Source: Alteromonas sp. 1_MG-2023 (GTDB lineage Bacteria > Pseudomonadota > Gammaproteobacteria > Enterobacterales > Alteromonadaceae). From it: a stretch of 64,000 nucleotides of DNA. Below the pieces are notes generated by a model. The model did not search any database. It saw nothing but the letters and a program-made list of their open reading frames with translations, and was not told the DNA's origin. The position numbers and the translations under genes are program-made. How positions within the stretch are numbered: the first letter of the stretch is position 1; every line of letters begins with the position of its first letter. Of the stretch, positions 16,338 through 29,892 are shown in pieces. The stretch is taken from the NCBI RefSeq assembly GCF_030547075.1, contig NZ_JAUOQH010000018.1:1-64000 (forward strand), given 5' to 3'.

Positions 16338-16937
16338 ATGAAGTTTAGCCCGTTACTGAATGAATTAATTCAAGCGTTAACTTGCCTGCCAGGGGTAGGG
16401 AATAAGAGTGCCCAGCGTATGGCGTTTCACCTTCTGGAGCGCAACCGTAAGGGCGCGATAGATTTAAGTAATGTGTTGCACAACGCTATGGAGCACATCC
16501 ATCACTGCAAACGTTGTAGAACGTTTACCGAAGATGAATTCTGCGAAATTTGCCTACATCCCGAAAGAGAAGCAAGTGGCTTATTGTGTGTTGTAGAAAG
16601 TCCTCAGGATGTTTTAGCAATCGAGCAAACCCTTAGTTATAAAGGCCAGTACTTTGTATTAATGGGGCATTTGTCGCCTATCGATGGCGTTGGCCCTGAA
16701 GAAATAGGGCTAAATGAATTAGAAACGCGCTTTGAAGCGGGTGGAATTAACGAAGTTATTCTAGCCACTAATCCGACTGTTGAAGGCGAGGCTACCGCGC
16801 ATTATATAGCCCAGCTTTGTGCGGCGCATAATGTTGAAGCTTCTCGTATTGCTCATGGTGTGCCTGTGGGCGGCGAGCTCGAATATATCGACGGTAATAC
16901 CCTTACTCACGCCTTTTCTGGTCGCCGCAAACTTTAA
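16338..16937 (+). CDS. recR: Recombination mediator RecR
   Basis: A 199-residue protein of the RecFOR pathway that helps load RecA onto gapped DNA. It has the N-terminal helix-hairpin-helix ([17 protein letters not shown]), the C4 zinc finger (CKRC and CEIC around residue 60) and the Toprim domain beginning [11 protein letters not shown]. Length equals the family norm. Its usual neighbour ybaB is 3.7 kb away here, while htpG follows as usual. Confidence 0.96.
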   Translation: MKFSPLLNELIQALTCLPGVGNKSAQRMAFHLLERNRKGAIDLSNVLHNAMEHIHHCKRCRTFTEDEFCEICLHPEREASGLLCVVESPQDVLAIEQTLSYKGQYFVLMGHLSPIDGVGPEEIGLNELETRFEAGGINEVILATNPTVEGEATAHYIAQLCAAHNVEASRIAHGVPVGGELEYIDGNTLTHAFSGRRKL

Positions 16938-16946
16938 ATTGCGGCG
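16923..16946 (+). terminator. Hairpin overlapping the recR stop codon
   Basis: CGCCGCAA (16923-16930) pairs with TTGCGGCG (16939-16946); the recR stop lies in the loop. A T-rich stretch begins about 15 bp later, so this is at best a weak terminator. Confidence 0.35.
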
Positions 16947-17046
16947 CTTCCTCAATAATATTTTTTCTCATTGCTGTTGAAAACTGCTAGTTCGGCCTTA
17001 CCTGTTTGAAAGTAACGTGATCCATTCAACGAGGAGATATTGGATT

Positions 17047-18969
17047 ATGGCTGAAGCAGCCCATAAAGAAACCCACGGTTTTCAGACGGAAGTAAAACAA
17101 CTTCTACATCTGATGATTCATTCTTTGTATTCAAATAAAGAAATCTTCCTACGTGAGCTTGTGTCAAACGCTGCCGATGCAGCAGACAAGCTACGTTTCC
17201 GCGCACTAGAAAATGACAGCCTTTATGAAAATGATGGCGACCTAAATGTAAAAATTAGTGTTGATAAAGAAGCGGGCACGGTAACTATTGCTGATAACGG
17301 CATTGGTATGAACCGCGACGAAGTGATAGCCAACTTAGGTACTATCGCAAAGTCGGGTACAAAAGATTTCTTCAGTAAGCTTTCTGGCGACAATGCAAAA
17401 GACTCACAACTGATTGGCCAGTTCGGTGTTGGCTTTTACTCAGCATTTATCGTTGCTGACAAAGTAACTGTTCGCACTCGTGCCGCTGGCGCAGATGCAT
17501 CAGAAGGCGTCGAGTGGATTTCTGAAGGCGAGGGTGAATTCACCTTAGCAGAAATCAACAAACCAACTCGTGGTACTGAAATTGTATTGCACCTTCGTGA
17601 AGATGAAAAAGAATTCGCTGATGATTGGCGTTTACGTTCAATTGTAAGCAAATACTCAGACCACATTAGTATTCCGGTTAAAATGTGGAAAGAAGAAGTG
17701 CCTGAAAGCGAAGGCCCTGATGGCGAGAAGACGCCAGCACAGCCAGGCGAGTGGGAACTGGTAAACAAAGCTACTGCTTTGTGGACCCGCGAAAAATCAG
17801 ATATTTCTGATGAAGAATATAAAGAATTCTATAAGCACATTTCTCACGACTTTGCTGACCCATTCGCATGGGCACATAACAAGGTTGAAGGTAAGACTGA
17901 ATATACAAGTTTGTTGTACATTCCATCTAAAGCCCCGTTTGATATGTGGAACCGCGACCAAGCACACGGTTTAAAATTATATGTTCAGCGCGTTTTCATT
18001 ATGGATGACGCCGAGCAGTTTATGCCTAATTACTTGCGCTTCGTTAAAGGCCTTTTAGACAGTAACGACTTACCGCTTAATGTGTCTCGTGAAATTCTAC
18101 AAGACAACAAGGTAACCCAAGCATTACGTCAGGGGTGTACTAAGCGTGTACTTCAAATGCTTGAGAAAATGGCAAAGAACGATGCTGAAAATTACCAGTC
18201 ATTCTGGAATGAGTTTGGGAACGTACTGAAAGAAGGTCCTTCTGAAGATCATAACAACCGCGAAAAAATCGCTGGTTTACTTCGCTTCTCATCCACCAAT
18301 AGTAGCTCTGATGCACAAACTGTGTCGTTGGCAGATTACATTGAACGCATGAAAGAAGGCCAGGACAAGATTTACTACGTAACGGCAGACAGCCTACAGG
18401 CTGCTAAGTCTAGCCCGCACCTAGAAATCTTCCGTAAGAAAGGCATTGAAGTATTGCTAATGGGTGAGCGCATTGACGAGTGGTTAATGTCGCACTTAAG
18501 CGATTTCAACGAAAAGCCGTTTGAATCTATTGCGAAAGCAAACTTAGATTTAGGCGACCTTGAAGATGAAGATACTAAGAAAGCCCAAGAAGAAGCAGAG
18601 AAAGAAGTAGAAGGTATTGTTGAGCGTGCTAAAGCAGCCCTTGGCGATAAAGTAGTAGACGTTAAGTTTACCCACCGTCTAACTGATTCTCCGGCGTGCA
18701 TTGTTGCTGATGACAACGGCATGACCACACAGATGATGAAGTTGATGCAAGCTGCAGGTCAGCCTGTACCTGACGTTAAGTATCTATTCGAGCTTAACCC
18801 AGAGCATGCTTTGGTTAAAACCCTTGCCGAGACACAAGATGAAGACTTGTTTAACCAATGGGTTGGTGTGTTATTTGACCAAGCGGCATTGTCTGAACAG
18901 GGTAGCTTAAAAGACCCTTCAGCGTTTGTGCAAAACTTGAACACTTTATTAATGAAGTTAGCTAAATAA
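17047..18969 (+). CDS. htpG: Molecular chaperone HtpG (Hsp90)
   Basis: A 640-residue cytosolic Hsp90 ATPase. GHKL ATP-binding motifs are seen in order: [21 protein letters not shown], and [11 protein letters not shown], followed by the middle domain ([13 protein letters not shown]) and dimerisation domain. The ATG at 17047 follows a GAGGAGATAT ribosome site and gives the family's MAEA...[11 protein letters not shown] start; an upstream in-frame ATG would add 10 residues. Terminated by a strong hairpin. Confidence 0.97.
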   Translation: MAEAAHKETHGFQTEVKQLLHLMIHSLYSNKEIFLRELVSNAADAADKLRFRALENDSLYENDGDLNVKISVDKEAGTVTIADNGIGMNRDEVIANLGTIAKSGTKDFFSKLSGDNAKDSQLIGQFGVGFYSAFIVADKVTVRTRAAGADASEGVEWISEGEGEFTLAEINKPTRGTEIVLHLREDEKEFADDWRLRSIVSKYSDHISIPVKMWKEEVPESEGPDGEKTPAQPGEWELVNKATALWTREKSDISDEEYKEFYKHISHDFADPFAWAHNKVEGKTEYTSLLYIPSKAPFDMWNRDQAHGLKLYVQRVFIMDDAEQFMPNYLRFVKGLLDSNDLPLNVSREILQDNKVTQALRQGCTKRVLQMLEKMAKNDAENYQSFWNEFGNVLKEGPSEDHNNREKIAGLLRFSSTNSSSDAQTVSLADYIERMKEGQDKIYYVTADSLQAAKSSPHLEIFRKKGIEVLLMGERIDEWLMSHLSDFNEKPFESIAKANLDLGDLEDEDTKKAQEEAEKEVEGIVERAKAALGDKVVDVKFTHRLTDSPACIVADDNGMTTQMMKLMQAAGQPVPDVKYLFELNPEHALVKTLAETQDEDLFNQWVGVLFDQAALSEQGSLKDPSAFVQNLNTLLMKLAK

Positions 18970-18996
18970 GCTTCAATAATTAAAGTTAAATAATAT

Positions 18997-19020
18997 AAAA
19001 CGGGCGTAATGCCCGTTTTT
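18997..19020 (+). terminator. Terminator after htpG
   Basis: AAAACGGGC pairs with GCCCGTTTT around a GTAAT loop, with six T; 28 bp past the htpG stop. Confidence 0.92.
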
Positions 19021-19266
19021 TGTTTCTAGAGTCTTTAAAGTTATTTTGCGCTGTAATTTATGCTATATTTTAGGCGTTTAGCTAACTTAATTCGGTACAT
19101 CTAAAAGAAAGCCGTGAGTTAAGACCAAAGTCGGATTTTATAGCGGGTCATAAGTAGTATATATATTCATCATAAGTGTTTAGTTTCCCTCTTCAGTGGG
19201 GCTTATACTTGTCACTGTGGTGCTGAATGTGTAAAGTGCCCCAAGTAAAAAAGTTCAAAATCATAA

Positions 19267-19926
<660 letters not shown>

Positions 19927-19943
19927 TTTAGCTTCTTATTTGT

Positions 19944-19968
19944 AAAGGCCGCTGTAGCGGCCTTTTTT
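19944..19968 (+). terminator. Terminator after adk
   Basis: AAAGGCCGC pairs with GCGGCCTTT around a 4-nt loop, followed by T; 17 bp past the adk stop. Confidence 0.92.
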
Positions 19969-20039
19969 GTTACTTGTATGTTATAAGCGAATAGCGTTTA
20001 ATATTTGCAGAATAACTAATATAGATGTGGAGCTAACTC

Positions 20040-20435
20040 ATGGTATTACCTATTACGGCGTTTTATGCCAGTTTGTTGGGGATTTGCTACCTATACCTAT
20101 CCTTCTTAGTAATAGGAATAAGGCGAAAACACCAAATTAGTCTTGGTGATGGAGGCCTAGAAGATTTAAAACGATTAATCCGTGCTCATGGTAATTTTAG
20201 TGAATATGTACCAATTACTTTAATCATGCTAGCTTGTTTTGAAGCAAATACTGGACAGGCTTGGGGCGTGCACGTATTAGGTTGCGGATTACTATTCGGT
20301 AGGTTGTTGCATGCGTTTGGTTTAAGGCATCATGATGGAGCTAGTTGGCAACGTCTAGTGGGTATGGTTTTGACTTTCTTATCTATGTTAGTGACAGCTA
20401 TAGCTAACTTAATGCTTATTCATTTTGGATTGTGA
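20040..20435 (+). CDS. MAPEG-family membrane protein
   Basis: A 131-residue protein with four membrane helices and the family motif RAHGNFSEYVP in the second loop, as in E. coli YecN. MAPEG proteins include membrane glutathione transferases and related enzymes; the catalytic role of the bacterial members is mostly not settled. It has a GGAG ribosome site and stands alone between adk and the signal peptidase gene. Confidence 0.85.
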   Translation: MVLPITAFYASLLGICYLYLSFLVIGIRRKHQISLGDGGLEDLKRLIRAHGNFSEYVPITLIMLACFEANTGQAWGVHVLGCGLLFGRLLHAFGLRHHDGASWQRLVGMVLTFLSMLVTAIANLMLIHFGL

Positions 20436-20610
20436 TCGCCCTATATACAGGCAATCTCCGCGTCTTTTAATGTCTAAAATATGAACATTGTTTTGGTATG
20501 AACCAAGCGACCTAACGGATTGTGGATATCCTCCTCATTCCCGTAAAGGTCGCTATCGTTTACAGTTATCTTTAGCTCATCTCAGTCATTTTTCAAAAAC
20601 AAACTTCTCT

Positions 20611-20640
20611 ACACTACCTAACACTACCTAACACTACCTA
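20611..20640. repeat. Three tandem copies of a 10-bp unit
   Basis: ACACTACCTA occurs three times in a row without mismatch, in the gap between the MAPEG and signal peptidase genes, just beyond the stop of the latter. No open frame covers it. Confidence 0.95.
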
Positions 20641-20669
20641 CGACATATTTGTCGGGGAATATATGAGTA

Positions 20670-21311
20670 TTACTGAAGGGCTAGCAAGTATCGCGAGTCC
20701 CTTGGTAAGTAGTAGTTTTCTTTGTCTAAAGAAAAAGCCACGTTGGTAGCTTGTCCTTGCACTTCTTCTACTGGAATAAAACCGTAGTAACGTGAATCGA
20801 CACTGTTATTTCGATTGTCGCCCATTACCAATACGTGCTTTTCAGGTACAACAACCTCATTAAATGACGAACGCGCTCCTTTAATAGGTAATAGCTGAAT
20901 AGTGCGCTGACTATCGCCCATATTTTCTTGGAATACATAGTTGTTGCGCCTGTGTATTACGGCAGGCTCGTCATTTACAGTCAGGGTGTTGTTACTCAAG
21001 CTAACTTTGTCCCCAGCAACGGCGATAACCCGTTTAACTAATCGTGTATCGGCGGCACTGCTTTGAATAACCACAATATCACCACGAGCGATGTCGCCAG
21101 TTTGGGCAAGCACCACATCAGTAAAAGGCAGTTCAAAGGTATACGCATGTTTGTTTACCACAATACGATCACCGACTTGTATGGTGGGTTCCATAGAGCC
21201 CGATGGCACATGATAGTAATCCGCTACGCTACTTCTGAATGAAAACATCAGCACAACAAATAGAATGAAAGGTAGGTTTCTTTTAATGAACGAGCCAGTT
21301 TGTTTCTTCAT
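20670..21311 (-). CDS. lepB: Signal peptidase I
   Basis: A 213-residue membrane serine protease that removes Sec signal peptides. One N-terminal helix (about 12-25) is followed by the catalytic domain: S39 in PSGSMEPT, the general-base K93 in RLVKRVIAVAGD, and box E GDNRNNSVDSR. It is shorter than E. coli LepB (324 residues, two helices) and is not next to lepA or rnc, so it is probably an extra copy. Monocistronic. Confidence 0.9.
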   Translation of the reverse strand: MKKQTGSFIKRNLPFILFVVLMFSFRSSVADYYHVPSGSMEPTIQVGDRIVVNKHAYTFELPFTDVVLAQTGDIARGDIVVIQSSAADTRLVKRVIAVAGDKVSLSNNTLTVNDEPAVIHRRNNYVFQENMGDSQRTIQLLPIKGARSSFNEVVVPEKHVLVMGDNRNNSVDSRYYGFIPVEEVQGQATNVAFSLDKENYYLPRDSRYLLALQ

Positions 21312-21502
21312 TTTTATTCCTAGCTAAGAGTGATTGTCACTGCATGCGTAACGTTATTTACAACGTAAAATTTTGTTGCGGTGTATTTGATTCGCTAAAG
21401 GTATAGAAAGCCTAGTTTGAAAAATGTTCATTTTCAAAGTGTTTCAAGATGTGTTCAGGTTGTTTGGGAAATCGAAAGAATTTACTTTTGCGTACATAAA
21501 TA

Positions 21503-21525
21503 AAAAAGCCCACCAAAGGGTGGGC
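21503..21525 (-). terminator. Terminator of the histidine operon
   Basis: On the minus strand GCCCACC pairs with GGTGGGC around a 4-nt loop and is followed by six T. It lies 20 bp after the hisIE stop. Confidence 0.9.
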
Positions 21526-21545
21526 TCAATAGTATTTTTATAAAC

Positions 21546-22159
21546 TTACTTTTGACGTTCGCGCAATACCGACAACGCGTCATCGAGCGACATGTCGCTC
21601 GCTTGTAGCAATACCGTTAGGTGGTACAGCAAGTCAGCGGCTTCATTTTTAAGCTCTTCTTTATCATGTACAGTAGCAGCAAGTGCGGTTTCAACACCTT
21701 CTTCACCTACCTTCTGTGCAATACGCTTAATGCCTTTATTGTACAAGCTGGCGGTGTAGCTGCTTTTCGGGTCGGCGCCTTTACGGGCAGCCAATAAACG
21801 CTCTAAATCAGCTAAAAACGTGAAGCTAGGGGTATTACCTTCAAACCAGCAGCTTTCAACGCCTGTGTGACATGTTGGGCCGTTAGGGTTGGCTAACACG
21901 AGTAGCGAGTCGAAATCGCAATCAGCGGCTACGCTCACTAAATCTAGTGTATTACCTGAGGTTTCACCTTTTTGCCACAAACGCTGCTTTGAGCGGCTGA
22001 AAAAGGTTACTTTACCGCTATCTAATGTGGTAGAGAGGGCATCTTGGTTCATGTAACCCTGCATCAGTACTTTGCCTGAAAGAGCATCTTGTACAATGGC
22101 GGGAAGCAAGTTATCCATTTTTTCCCATGCAAGAGTATTGCTGTTTTCTGTAGTAACAA

Positions 22160-22163
<4 letters not shown>
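21546..22163 (-). CDS. hisI: Bifunctional PRA-CH / PRA-PH
   Basis: A 205-residue fusion carrying out steps 2 and 3 of histidine synthesis. The N-terminal cyclohydrolase part (about 1-115) has [11 protein letters not shown] and the zinc-binding CHTG...SCW cysteines; the C-terminal pyrophosphohydrolase part (about 120-205) has the [10 protein letters not shown] and [10 protein letters not shown] helices. Last gene of the operon; its start overlaps the hisF stop by 4 bp. Confidence 0.96.
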
Positions 22164-24331
<2,168 letters not shown>

Positions 24332-24332
<1 letters not shown>

Positions 24333-25402
24333 TAAAGCGCTCCTTTACTGCTAGGCAATGCATCGCCTTGACGGGTAATGGCTTGGCGTAATGCGCGGCC
24401 AAATACTTTAAACAAACTTTCTACCTGGTGGTGAGCATTTCCTTCGCTGGTGGAAAGGTGAAGCGACAGCCCCATGCTTTGCGCCAATGAATAGAAAAAG
24501 TGCGGCACCATTTCAGTGGCCATTTCGCCCACTTGGTCGCGGCTAAAGTCAGCCTCGAATTTAAGATGAGGGCGGTTTGAAATATCCATGATGCACTCAG
24601 CGCGGCACTCATCCATAGGCAAGGCAAAACCAAAACGGCCAATACCACGTTTATCACCCAAAGCTTTCTTAAGGGCTTCACCTAACGCCAATGCGGTGTC
24701 TTCCACGCTGTGGTGATCATCAATGTGTAAATCGCCATCTACGGTCACGTTTAATTCAAAGCCACCGTGGGTCGCAATTTGATCTAGCATGTGGTCGAAG
24801 AAACCTAGGCCAGTGTGAATGTGTGACTTTTCGGTAGAATCTAAATCTACGCGCACTTTAATGTCGGTTTCAGAGGTAGTGCGGATAACTTCAGCAATAC
24901 GTGAAGACGACAATAAGGTTTTTTGAATGTGATCCCAGTTCAAAGTTTCAGGGTTATATTGCAACCCTTTAATACCCATGTTCTCGGCAAGTTGCATGTC
25001 TGTCATGCGATCGCCAATAACATACGAACGGGTGAAATCCACTTTACCTTGTTGAAGGTAGTCTTTTACCAGCCCTAATTTAGGCTTACGGCAAGTGCAG
25101 TTGTCTTCTTCAAAGTGCGGGCAAATTAGCACGTCGTCAAACGTAATGCCTTGGCTCTTGAAGATAGCCATCATAGCGTCGTGAGGCGCATCAAAATCTG
25201 CTTGAGGAAAGCTGTCTGTGCCTAAGCCGTCTTGGTTAGACACCATCACAAACTTAAAGCCTGCTGCTTTTAGTTTTAATAGCACAGGAATGACGTTTGG
25301 TTCGAAAACCAGCTTCTCTAAACTGTCTAGCTGTTTATCTACTGGCGGCTCTTCTACTAAGGTGCCGTCGCGGTCGATAAATAAAATGGCTTGCTGACTC
25401 AT
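24332..25402 (-). CDS. hisB: Bifunctional histidinol-phosphatase / IGP dehydratase
   Basis: A 356-residue fusion of the enterobacterial type. Residues about 1-165 are a HAD phosphatase ([21 protein letters not shown], and zinc-binding [14 protein letters not shown]); residues about 170-356 are IGP dehydratase with [23 protein letters not shown] and [10 protein letters not shown] metal-binding motifs. It catalyses steps 6 and 8. Overlaps hisC by ATGA. Confidence 0.97.
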
Positions 25403-26487
25403 GCCGCTAGCTCCTCTTTAAATTCGTTGATCAGTTGCAATAAACGCTGGTTTTGTTCTTCAGTACCAATGCTTACTCGCAAGCAATTTGTAAGGTTAAG
25501 CTGTTTAGATTGGTCGCGTATTAATAACCCTTTGCTCACTAAATGTTGCATCAGCTCGCGGGCTCGCGCGTAGCGAAATAGCACAAAGTTAGCTTTTCTA
25601 TCGCCTACTAATTCAAAGCCGTCGATATCAGCAAGGGCCGCTGCCAATAGGTCTTTTTCTCTATTGATGGTATCTACCTGCAACTGAATTAATGTCAGTG
25701 AATCAGTAGATAACGCTTGTGCAGCAATTTGTGCAACAGGCTCTGCAATAGGATAGGGTGCAATCACCTTTAGTAGCGCTTGAATAACCGGCGCTTGGGC
25801 TAACGTGAACCCGCAGCGAAGTCCTGCTAGCGCAAAGGCTTTTGAAAGCGTACGCAATACTACTAGGTTAGGGTAATCCGCTATTTCATTTGCCCAGGTA
25901 TTGTCGGCATCAAACTCGATATAGGCTTCATCTACCACGACTAATGCACTATCAGAAAAGTGGTTGAGTACTGCTCGAATATCGTCTCTGGCAACCTGTG
26001 TACCCGTTGGATTGTTTGGTGCACAAATAAAGATAATATTGGCGTTATCAATTGCGCATACACCTTCAACGTCTAGGCTGAAATCGCCTTTTAGTGGCAC
26101 GGTAGTAATACCTACATCACAGGTTTCTGCGCTAATCGCGTACATGCCGTAAGTAGGTGGGCAAATAACAATATTATCTTTGCCTGGTGTGCAAAAGGTA
26201 CGAATCAGTAATTCAATGCCTTCGTCTGCGCCACGGGTAACAATCAATTGTGAAGTATCAATGCCTGCATAAGCAGCATAGCTTTCTACTACCGATGACG
26301 GCTGACACGACGGGTAACGATTAAAGTTACTCGCATCAATTGTATACTCATTCGCATAGGGTGACTCGTTGGCATTTAACCAATCTTGGCCGCCTGAATA
26401 TAAACGCCTAGCCGACTCGTAAGGCTTAAGCGGCACTAAATTGTCGTTAATTAGGTTTTCAATAAGGGTATTAACAAGAGCAGACAT
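25399..26487 (-). CDS. hisC: Histidinol-phosphate aminotransferase
   Basis: A 362-residue PLP-dependent class I/II aminotransferase. The Schiff-base lysine lies in [15 protein letters not shown], and the [10 protein letters not shown] and DEAYIEFD motifs are intact. Its start overlaps the hisD stop by one base. Confidence 0.97.
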   Translation of the reverse strand: MSALVNTLIENLINDNLVPLKPYESARRLYSGGQDWLNANESPYANEYTIDASNFNRYPSCQPSSVVESYAAYAGIDTSQLIVTRGADEGIELLIRTFCTPGKDNIVICPPTYGMYAISAETCDVGITTVPLKGDFSLDVEGVCAIDNANIIFICAPNNPTGTQVARDDIRAVLNHFSDSALVVVDEAYIEFDADNTWANEIADYPNLVVLRTLSKAFALAGLRCGFTLAQAPVIQALLKVIAPYPIAEPVAQIAAQALSTDSLTLIQLQVDTINREKDLLAAALADIDGFELVGDRKANFVLFRYARARELMQHLVSKGLLIRDQSKQLNLTNCLRVSIGTEEQNQRLLQLINEFKEELAA

Positions 26488-27803
26488 TAAGCATCTCCCT
26501 TATTGGTAACGTTTGCTAGCTTTTGCATACGCAGCGCTACCGCTTGTTCGTGAGCATCAAGGCCTTCAGCACTGGCTAACGCCATAATAGCAGGGCCTAA
26601 GTTGCGCATGCCGTCTGCTGATAACTCTTGAATAGTGTAACGACGCATAAAGTCGAGCAAACCCAAGCTAGAGTAGTTCTTCGCATAACCATACGTAGGT
26701 AGCACGTGGTTTGTACCCGAGGCATAATCACCGGCAGATTCTGGCGACCAAGGGCCTAAGAATATTGAACCTGCATATTTGATTTTCGGCAGTAAACTGC
26801 GAGCATCTTCTATTTGCACAATTAAGTGTTCAGGCGCATAGGCATTGCTTACTAAAATGGCGTCATCTACTGAGTCAGCCAAAATATAGCGGGCATTCTC
26901 CATTGCAGGGCGAGCAATATCGGCACGTGAAAGCGTAGATAATTGACGTTCAACCGCTGCCTTCGCACTTTCAATCAGTGCTTCGCTGTTAGACACTAAA
27001 ATGGCTTGAGAATCTGGGCCATGCTCTGCTTGAGAAAGTAAGTCTGAGGCAACAAATTCAGCATCGGCAAATTCATCTGCTAATACTAATACTTCAGAAG
27101 GGCCTGCTGGCATATCAATTGCCGCGCCATCAGCACGTAAACTTACCTGCTGTTTGGCTTCGGTCACAAAACTATTACCCGGGCCGAATATTTTATCGAC
27201 TTGCGGTATAGAGTCTGTACCTAGTGCCATGGCTGCAATGGCCTGTGCACCGCCACAAAGATATATGGCTTCAATGCCACATTTTCTTGCGGCATACGCA
27301 ATTTCAGGGGCAATTAAGCCTTGCTTGTTTGGTGGCGTACAAAGCAGTTTGTTTTCACAACCGGCTACTAGTGCAGGCACACCTAACATCAATACCGTCG
27401 AAGGCAAAGGCGCACTGCCACCTGGAATATACAAACCTACTGCATCTAGAGGCGTGAAGCGCAATTCGCAGTTCACACCAGGTGTAGTAGTTAGGGCAAT
27501 ATCACCTGGCAACTGCGCATCGTGAAACGCTTTAATATTGTTAAATGCAATATCAATAGCGCCTGCCACTTCTGCGGTAACCGAGCTTGCTAACGTGTCG
27601 ATGTTTTCTTGCGACAACACCAACGATTGCAAATCAGGGCAATCAAACTTACGAGTGAAGTTGATAACGGCTGCATCGCCTTCACTTTCTACGCTAGCGA
27701 TAATCTCGCCCACGGTTTGTTTTAACTGTTGGCTATTGGCCATAGCCGGGCGCGAAAGCGCTGTTTTTTTCTCAAGCTTTGATAGAGATGACCAGATAAT
27801 CAT
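26487..27803 (-). CDS. hisD: Histidinol dehydrogenase
   Basis: A 438-residue zinc enzyme that oxidises L-histidinol to histidine in two NAD-linked steps. The catalytic Glu-His pair is in YAPEHLIVQ, and the signature GPGNSFVTEAK...MPAGPSEV and the DLLSQAEHG zinc region are present. 13 bp separate it from hisG. Confidence 0.97.
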   Translation of the reverse strand: MIIWSSLSKLEKKTALSRPAMANSQQLKQTVGEIIASVESEGDAAVINFTRKFDCPDLQSLVLSQENIDTLASSVTAEVAGAIDIAFNNIKAFHDAQLPGDIALTTTPGVNCELRFTPLDAVGLYIPGGSAPLPSTVLMLGVPALVAGCENKLLCTPPNKQGLIAPEIAYAARKCGIEAIYLCGGAQAIAAMALGTDSIPQVDKIFGPGNSFVTEAKQQVSLRADGAAIDMPAGPSEVLVLADEFADAEFVASDLLSQAEHGPDSQAILVSNSEALIESAKAAVERQLSTLSRADIARPAMENARYILADSVDDAILVSNAYAPEHLIVQIEDARSLLPKIKYAGSIFLGPWSPESAGDYASGTNHVLPTYGYAKNYSSLGLLDFMRRYTIQELSADGMRNLGPAIMALASAEGLDAHEQAVALRMQKLANVTNKGDA

Positions 27804-27816
27804 AATCTTTTGCCTT

Positions 27817-28719
27817 TTAGCCCATCATTTTTTCGATAGGCATTACTAATATTGAAGAGCAGCCTAATGCTTTTAGTTTTTCCATCGTTTCCCAAAATAG
27901 GGTCTCAGTAGAAACAACATGAATAGCCACATGCTCTTCATTGCCAGACAAAGGCAATACGGTTGGGTTTTCAGCGCCCGGTAACAAGCTTTTCACTTGT
28001 TCTAGGTACGCTTTTGGTGCGTGAAGCATGATGTACTTGCTTTCTTTCGCTAGCAATACACCGTCAACGCGAGGCATTAGTCGATTGATAAGGGTTTGCT
28101 TTTCATCGCTCATGTTGCCGTCGGCACGTTGAATTAATACGGCTTTAGAGCGGAAGATTACGTCTTCTTCAACCAAGCCGTTCGCTTCAAGGGTTGCGCC
28201 TGTAGATACCAAATCACAAATTGCATCGGCAACGCCTGCGCGAGGTGCAACTTCAACTGAACCGGTAAGCATGACTGCTTTGGCGTTAATTTTTTGCTCT
28301 GCAAAATAACGCTCTAGAAGGAATGGGTAAGTGGTAGCCACTTTCTTGCCTTCCAAAGACTGAATACTGGTGTAATCCATTTCAGTAGGAACGGCGATAG
28401 ACAAGCGACAACCGCCGTAGTCTAAACGACGCAATACTTCATAATCAGAAGGCTTGTTAGCCGCTTTGCGTTCTAACATTTTTTCTTCAAGCTCGTTTTC
28501 GCCAATGAAGCCAAGGTCGGCTACGCCGTCCATCACTAATCCTGGAATGTCGTCATCGCGAACACGTAATAAATCGATAGGCTCGTTGGTAGAATGCGCA
28601 ATCAGCAGGCGATCACGAATGTTCAATTTTATGCCAATAGCCTTAAGTAGTGCGATGCTGTCATCGCTTAAACGGCCTGATTTCTGTATGGCAATTCGAA
28701 GTCTTTTGCTGTTACTCAT
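27817..28719 (-). CDS. hisG: ATP phosphoribosyltransferase
   Basis: A 300-residue enzyme of the long HisG class, with a C-terminal regulatory domain (residues about 225-300) for feedback inhibition by histidine, so no HisZ is needed. It makes the committed step of the pathway. The PRPP-binding region [14 protein letters not shown] is seen. First structural gene of the operon, after the leader and attenuator; GGAACG ribosome site. Confidence 0.97.
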   Translation of the reverse strand: MSNSKRLRIAIQKSGRLSDDSIALLKAIGIKLNIRDRLLIAHSTNEPIDLLRVRDDDIPGLVMDGVADLGFIGENELEEKMLERKAANKPSDYEVLRRLDYGGCRLSIAVPTEMDYTSIQSLEGKKVATTYPFLLERYFAEQKINAKAVMLTGSVEVAPRAGVADAICDLVSTGATLEANGLVEEDVIFRSKAVLIQRADGNMSDEKQTLINRLMPRVDGVLLAKESKYIMLHAPKAYLEQVKSLLPGAENPTVLPLSGNEEHVAIHVVSTETLFWETMEKLKALGCSSILVMPIEKMMG

Positions 28720-28775
28720 TGAAACGTTCCTTACACGTTGTACTACTTTTTACTGTCTTAACGATTACGCCTAAA

Positions 28776-28808
28776 ACGAAAAACCCCCGGAAGTTTCCTT
28801 CCGGGGGT
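28776..28808 (-). terminator. Attenuator of the his operon
   Basis: On the minus strand ACCCCCGGAAG pairs with CTTCCGGGGGT (11 bp, 4-nt loop), followed by a T-rich tract, between the leader peptide and hisG. Stalling in the leader would free GGAAG at 28851-28855 to pair with the CTTCC half of the terminator, which is a plausible antiterminator. Confidence 0.88.
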
Positions 28809-28872
28809 CGAGAATTTTTTCTATCTGCGCCACTGAAAGGAATAATAGACCTTCCAGCACGAACCTGAAAGG

Positions 28873-28917
28873 CTATGCTTTATGATGGTGGTGATGTTTT
28901 ACAGCGCAGTTAATCAT
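28873..28917 (-). CDS. hisL: his leader peptide
   Basis: A 14-codon frame reading MINCAVKHHHHHKA on the minus strand, with five consecutive His codons (CAT CAC CAC CAT CAT), 154 bp before hisG and just upstream of the attenuator. E. coli HisL has seven His in a similar place. Ribosome stalling at these codons when charged tRNA-His is scarce would permit read-through. The remaining 28918-29128 contains the operon promoter region, with no other gene seen. Confidence 0.9.
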   Translation of the reverse strand: MINCAVKHHHHHKA

Positions 28918-29128
28918 TTAATTTATTTAAACCTATTTTTGAACGGCTGAAACATTAACGGTTTGCCCCCGATTTTGCAAGGCGAAAGTGAACTCTTTTT
29001 GCAGTTTCAGTCTAAATTAATATGTATATAGTAAAACTTTTTGATCTGAGCCAATGTGATCGTTTTCCCTATTAGTTAATGTAGAGGATGAAATATCACA
29101 GAATTAACCTTAACGGGTTGGGGTAGCC

Positions 29129-29539
29129 ATGAGTAATGACCTAATTTTTTCCATTTTACCGCGCAACACAAAAGTGCCCATCGAAACTGATAACCGGGTA
29201 AAAAAAGTGGCGCGCAGCGAAAAGTCAGAAGCGCTCAATCAAGATGAAAAAGAGCAGTACGATGAAGTACATATCGTTGATGAAATGGAACAGCGTGAAC
29301 GGCACGAGCAAAGCAACGAAAAGAATGAACACCCGGGCGAACAAGAGAGTCGTCAACAAGAGAGTCTTCAACAAGAAAACAGCCAAGCTAATACACAAGA
29401 ACTCAAGCAAACAAACAAGCAAGACGATAAATCAATAGGGCAGCAATTGAGCGAAAGTGAAAGCAGTGAATTAGATACCGCAGATGCAACAGGCACTAAA
29501 ATACCGCGGGGCATTAAGCATGTGGATATTACCATCTAA
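29129..29539 (+). CDS. Disordered, charged protein of unknown function
   Basis: A 136-residue protein with a short ordered-looking N-terminus (MSNDLIFSILPRNTKVPIET), a long Glu/Gln/Lys/Asn-rich middle with repeated QQES/QQEN phrases, and a hydrophobic end (IPRGIKHVDITI). No signal peptide, helix span or known motif. A GGGGTAG ribosome site precedes the ATG. The conserved-looking ends with a soft middle resemble the 100-residue protein at 39.8 kb, but I can assign no function. Confidence 0.65.
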   Translation: MSNDLIFSILPRNTKVPIETDNRVKKVARSEKSEALNQDEKEQYDEVHIVDEMEQRERHEQSNEKNEHPGEQESRQQESLQQENSQANTQELKQTNKQDDKSIGQQLSESESSELDTADATGTKIPRGIKHVDITI

Positions 29540-29632
29540 CCGCAGCAGGCTGCTTTCGGCTTCCTTCCCGTCATCTCTTAAATGTTGCCCCTCAATATCT
29601 CTGCAGTAAAAAGGCACATCAGCGAGCTTATA

Positions 29633-29764
29633 TTATTTGCTGCCGCTGCTTTTAATTGCACGCTTTAGTTCAGTAGGCAGTAAAAACGCATAACTGATAA
29701 ACATAAGCGCAATACCCGTAACGATAAATAAATCATCTGCATTTAAAGAAAGTAGCGTTGTCAT
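29633..29764 (-). CDS. Forty-three-residue single-span membrane protein
   Basis: A 43-codon frame with a short N-terminus (MTTLLSLNADD), one hydrophobic helix (LFIVTGIALMFISYAFLLP) and a basic tail (TELKRAIKSSGSK), which by the positive-inside rule puts the C-terminus in the cytoplasm. A TATAGGT ribosome site lies 6-12 bp upstream. Lies in a 353-bp gap that otherwise looks empty. Not recognised. Confidence 0.55.
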   Translation of the reverse strand: MTTLLSLNADDLFIVTGIALMFISYAFLLPTELKRAIKSSGSK

Positions 29765-29892
29765 AATAATACCTATAAGCGTTGAGAAGGAATGTAATAA
29801 ACTTCAACGCAATATTATCACTTCAATGTCTACAAAATAGGGTGAGGCTACCCAACTTTAGTTTAAATATCAGGCGTTTTTAGACTAATTGA

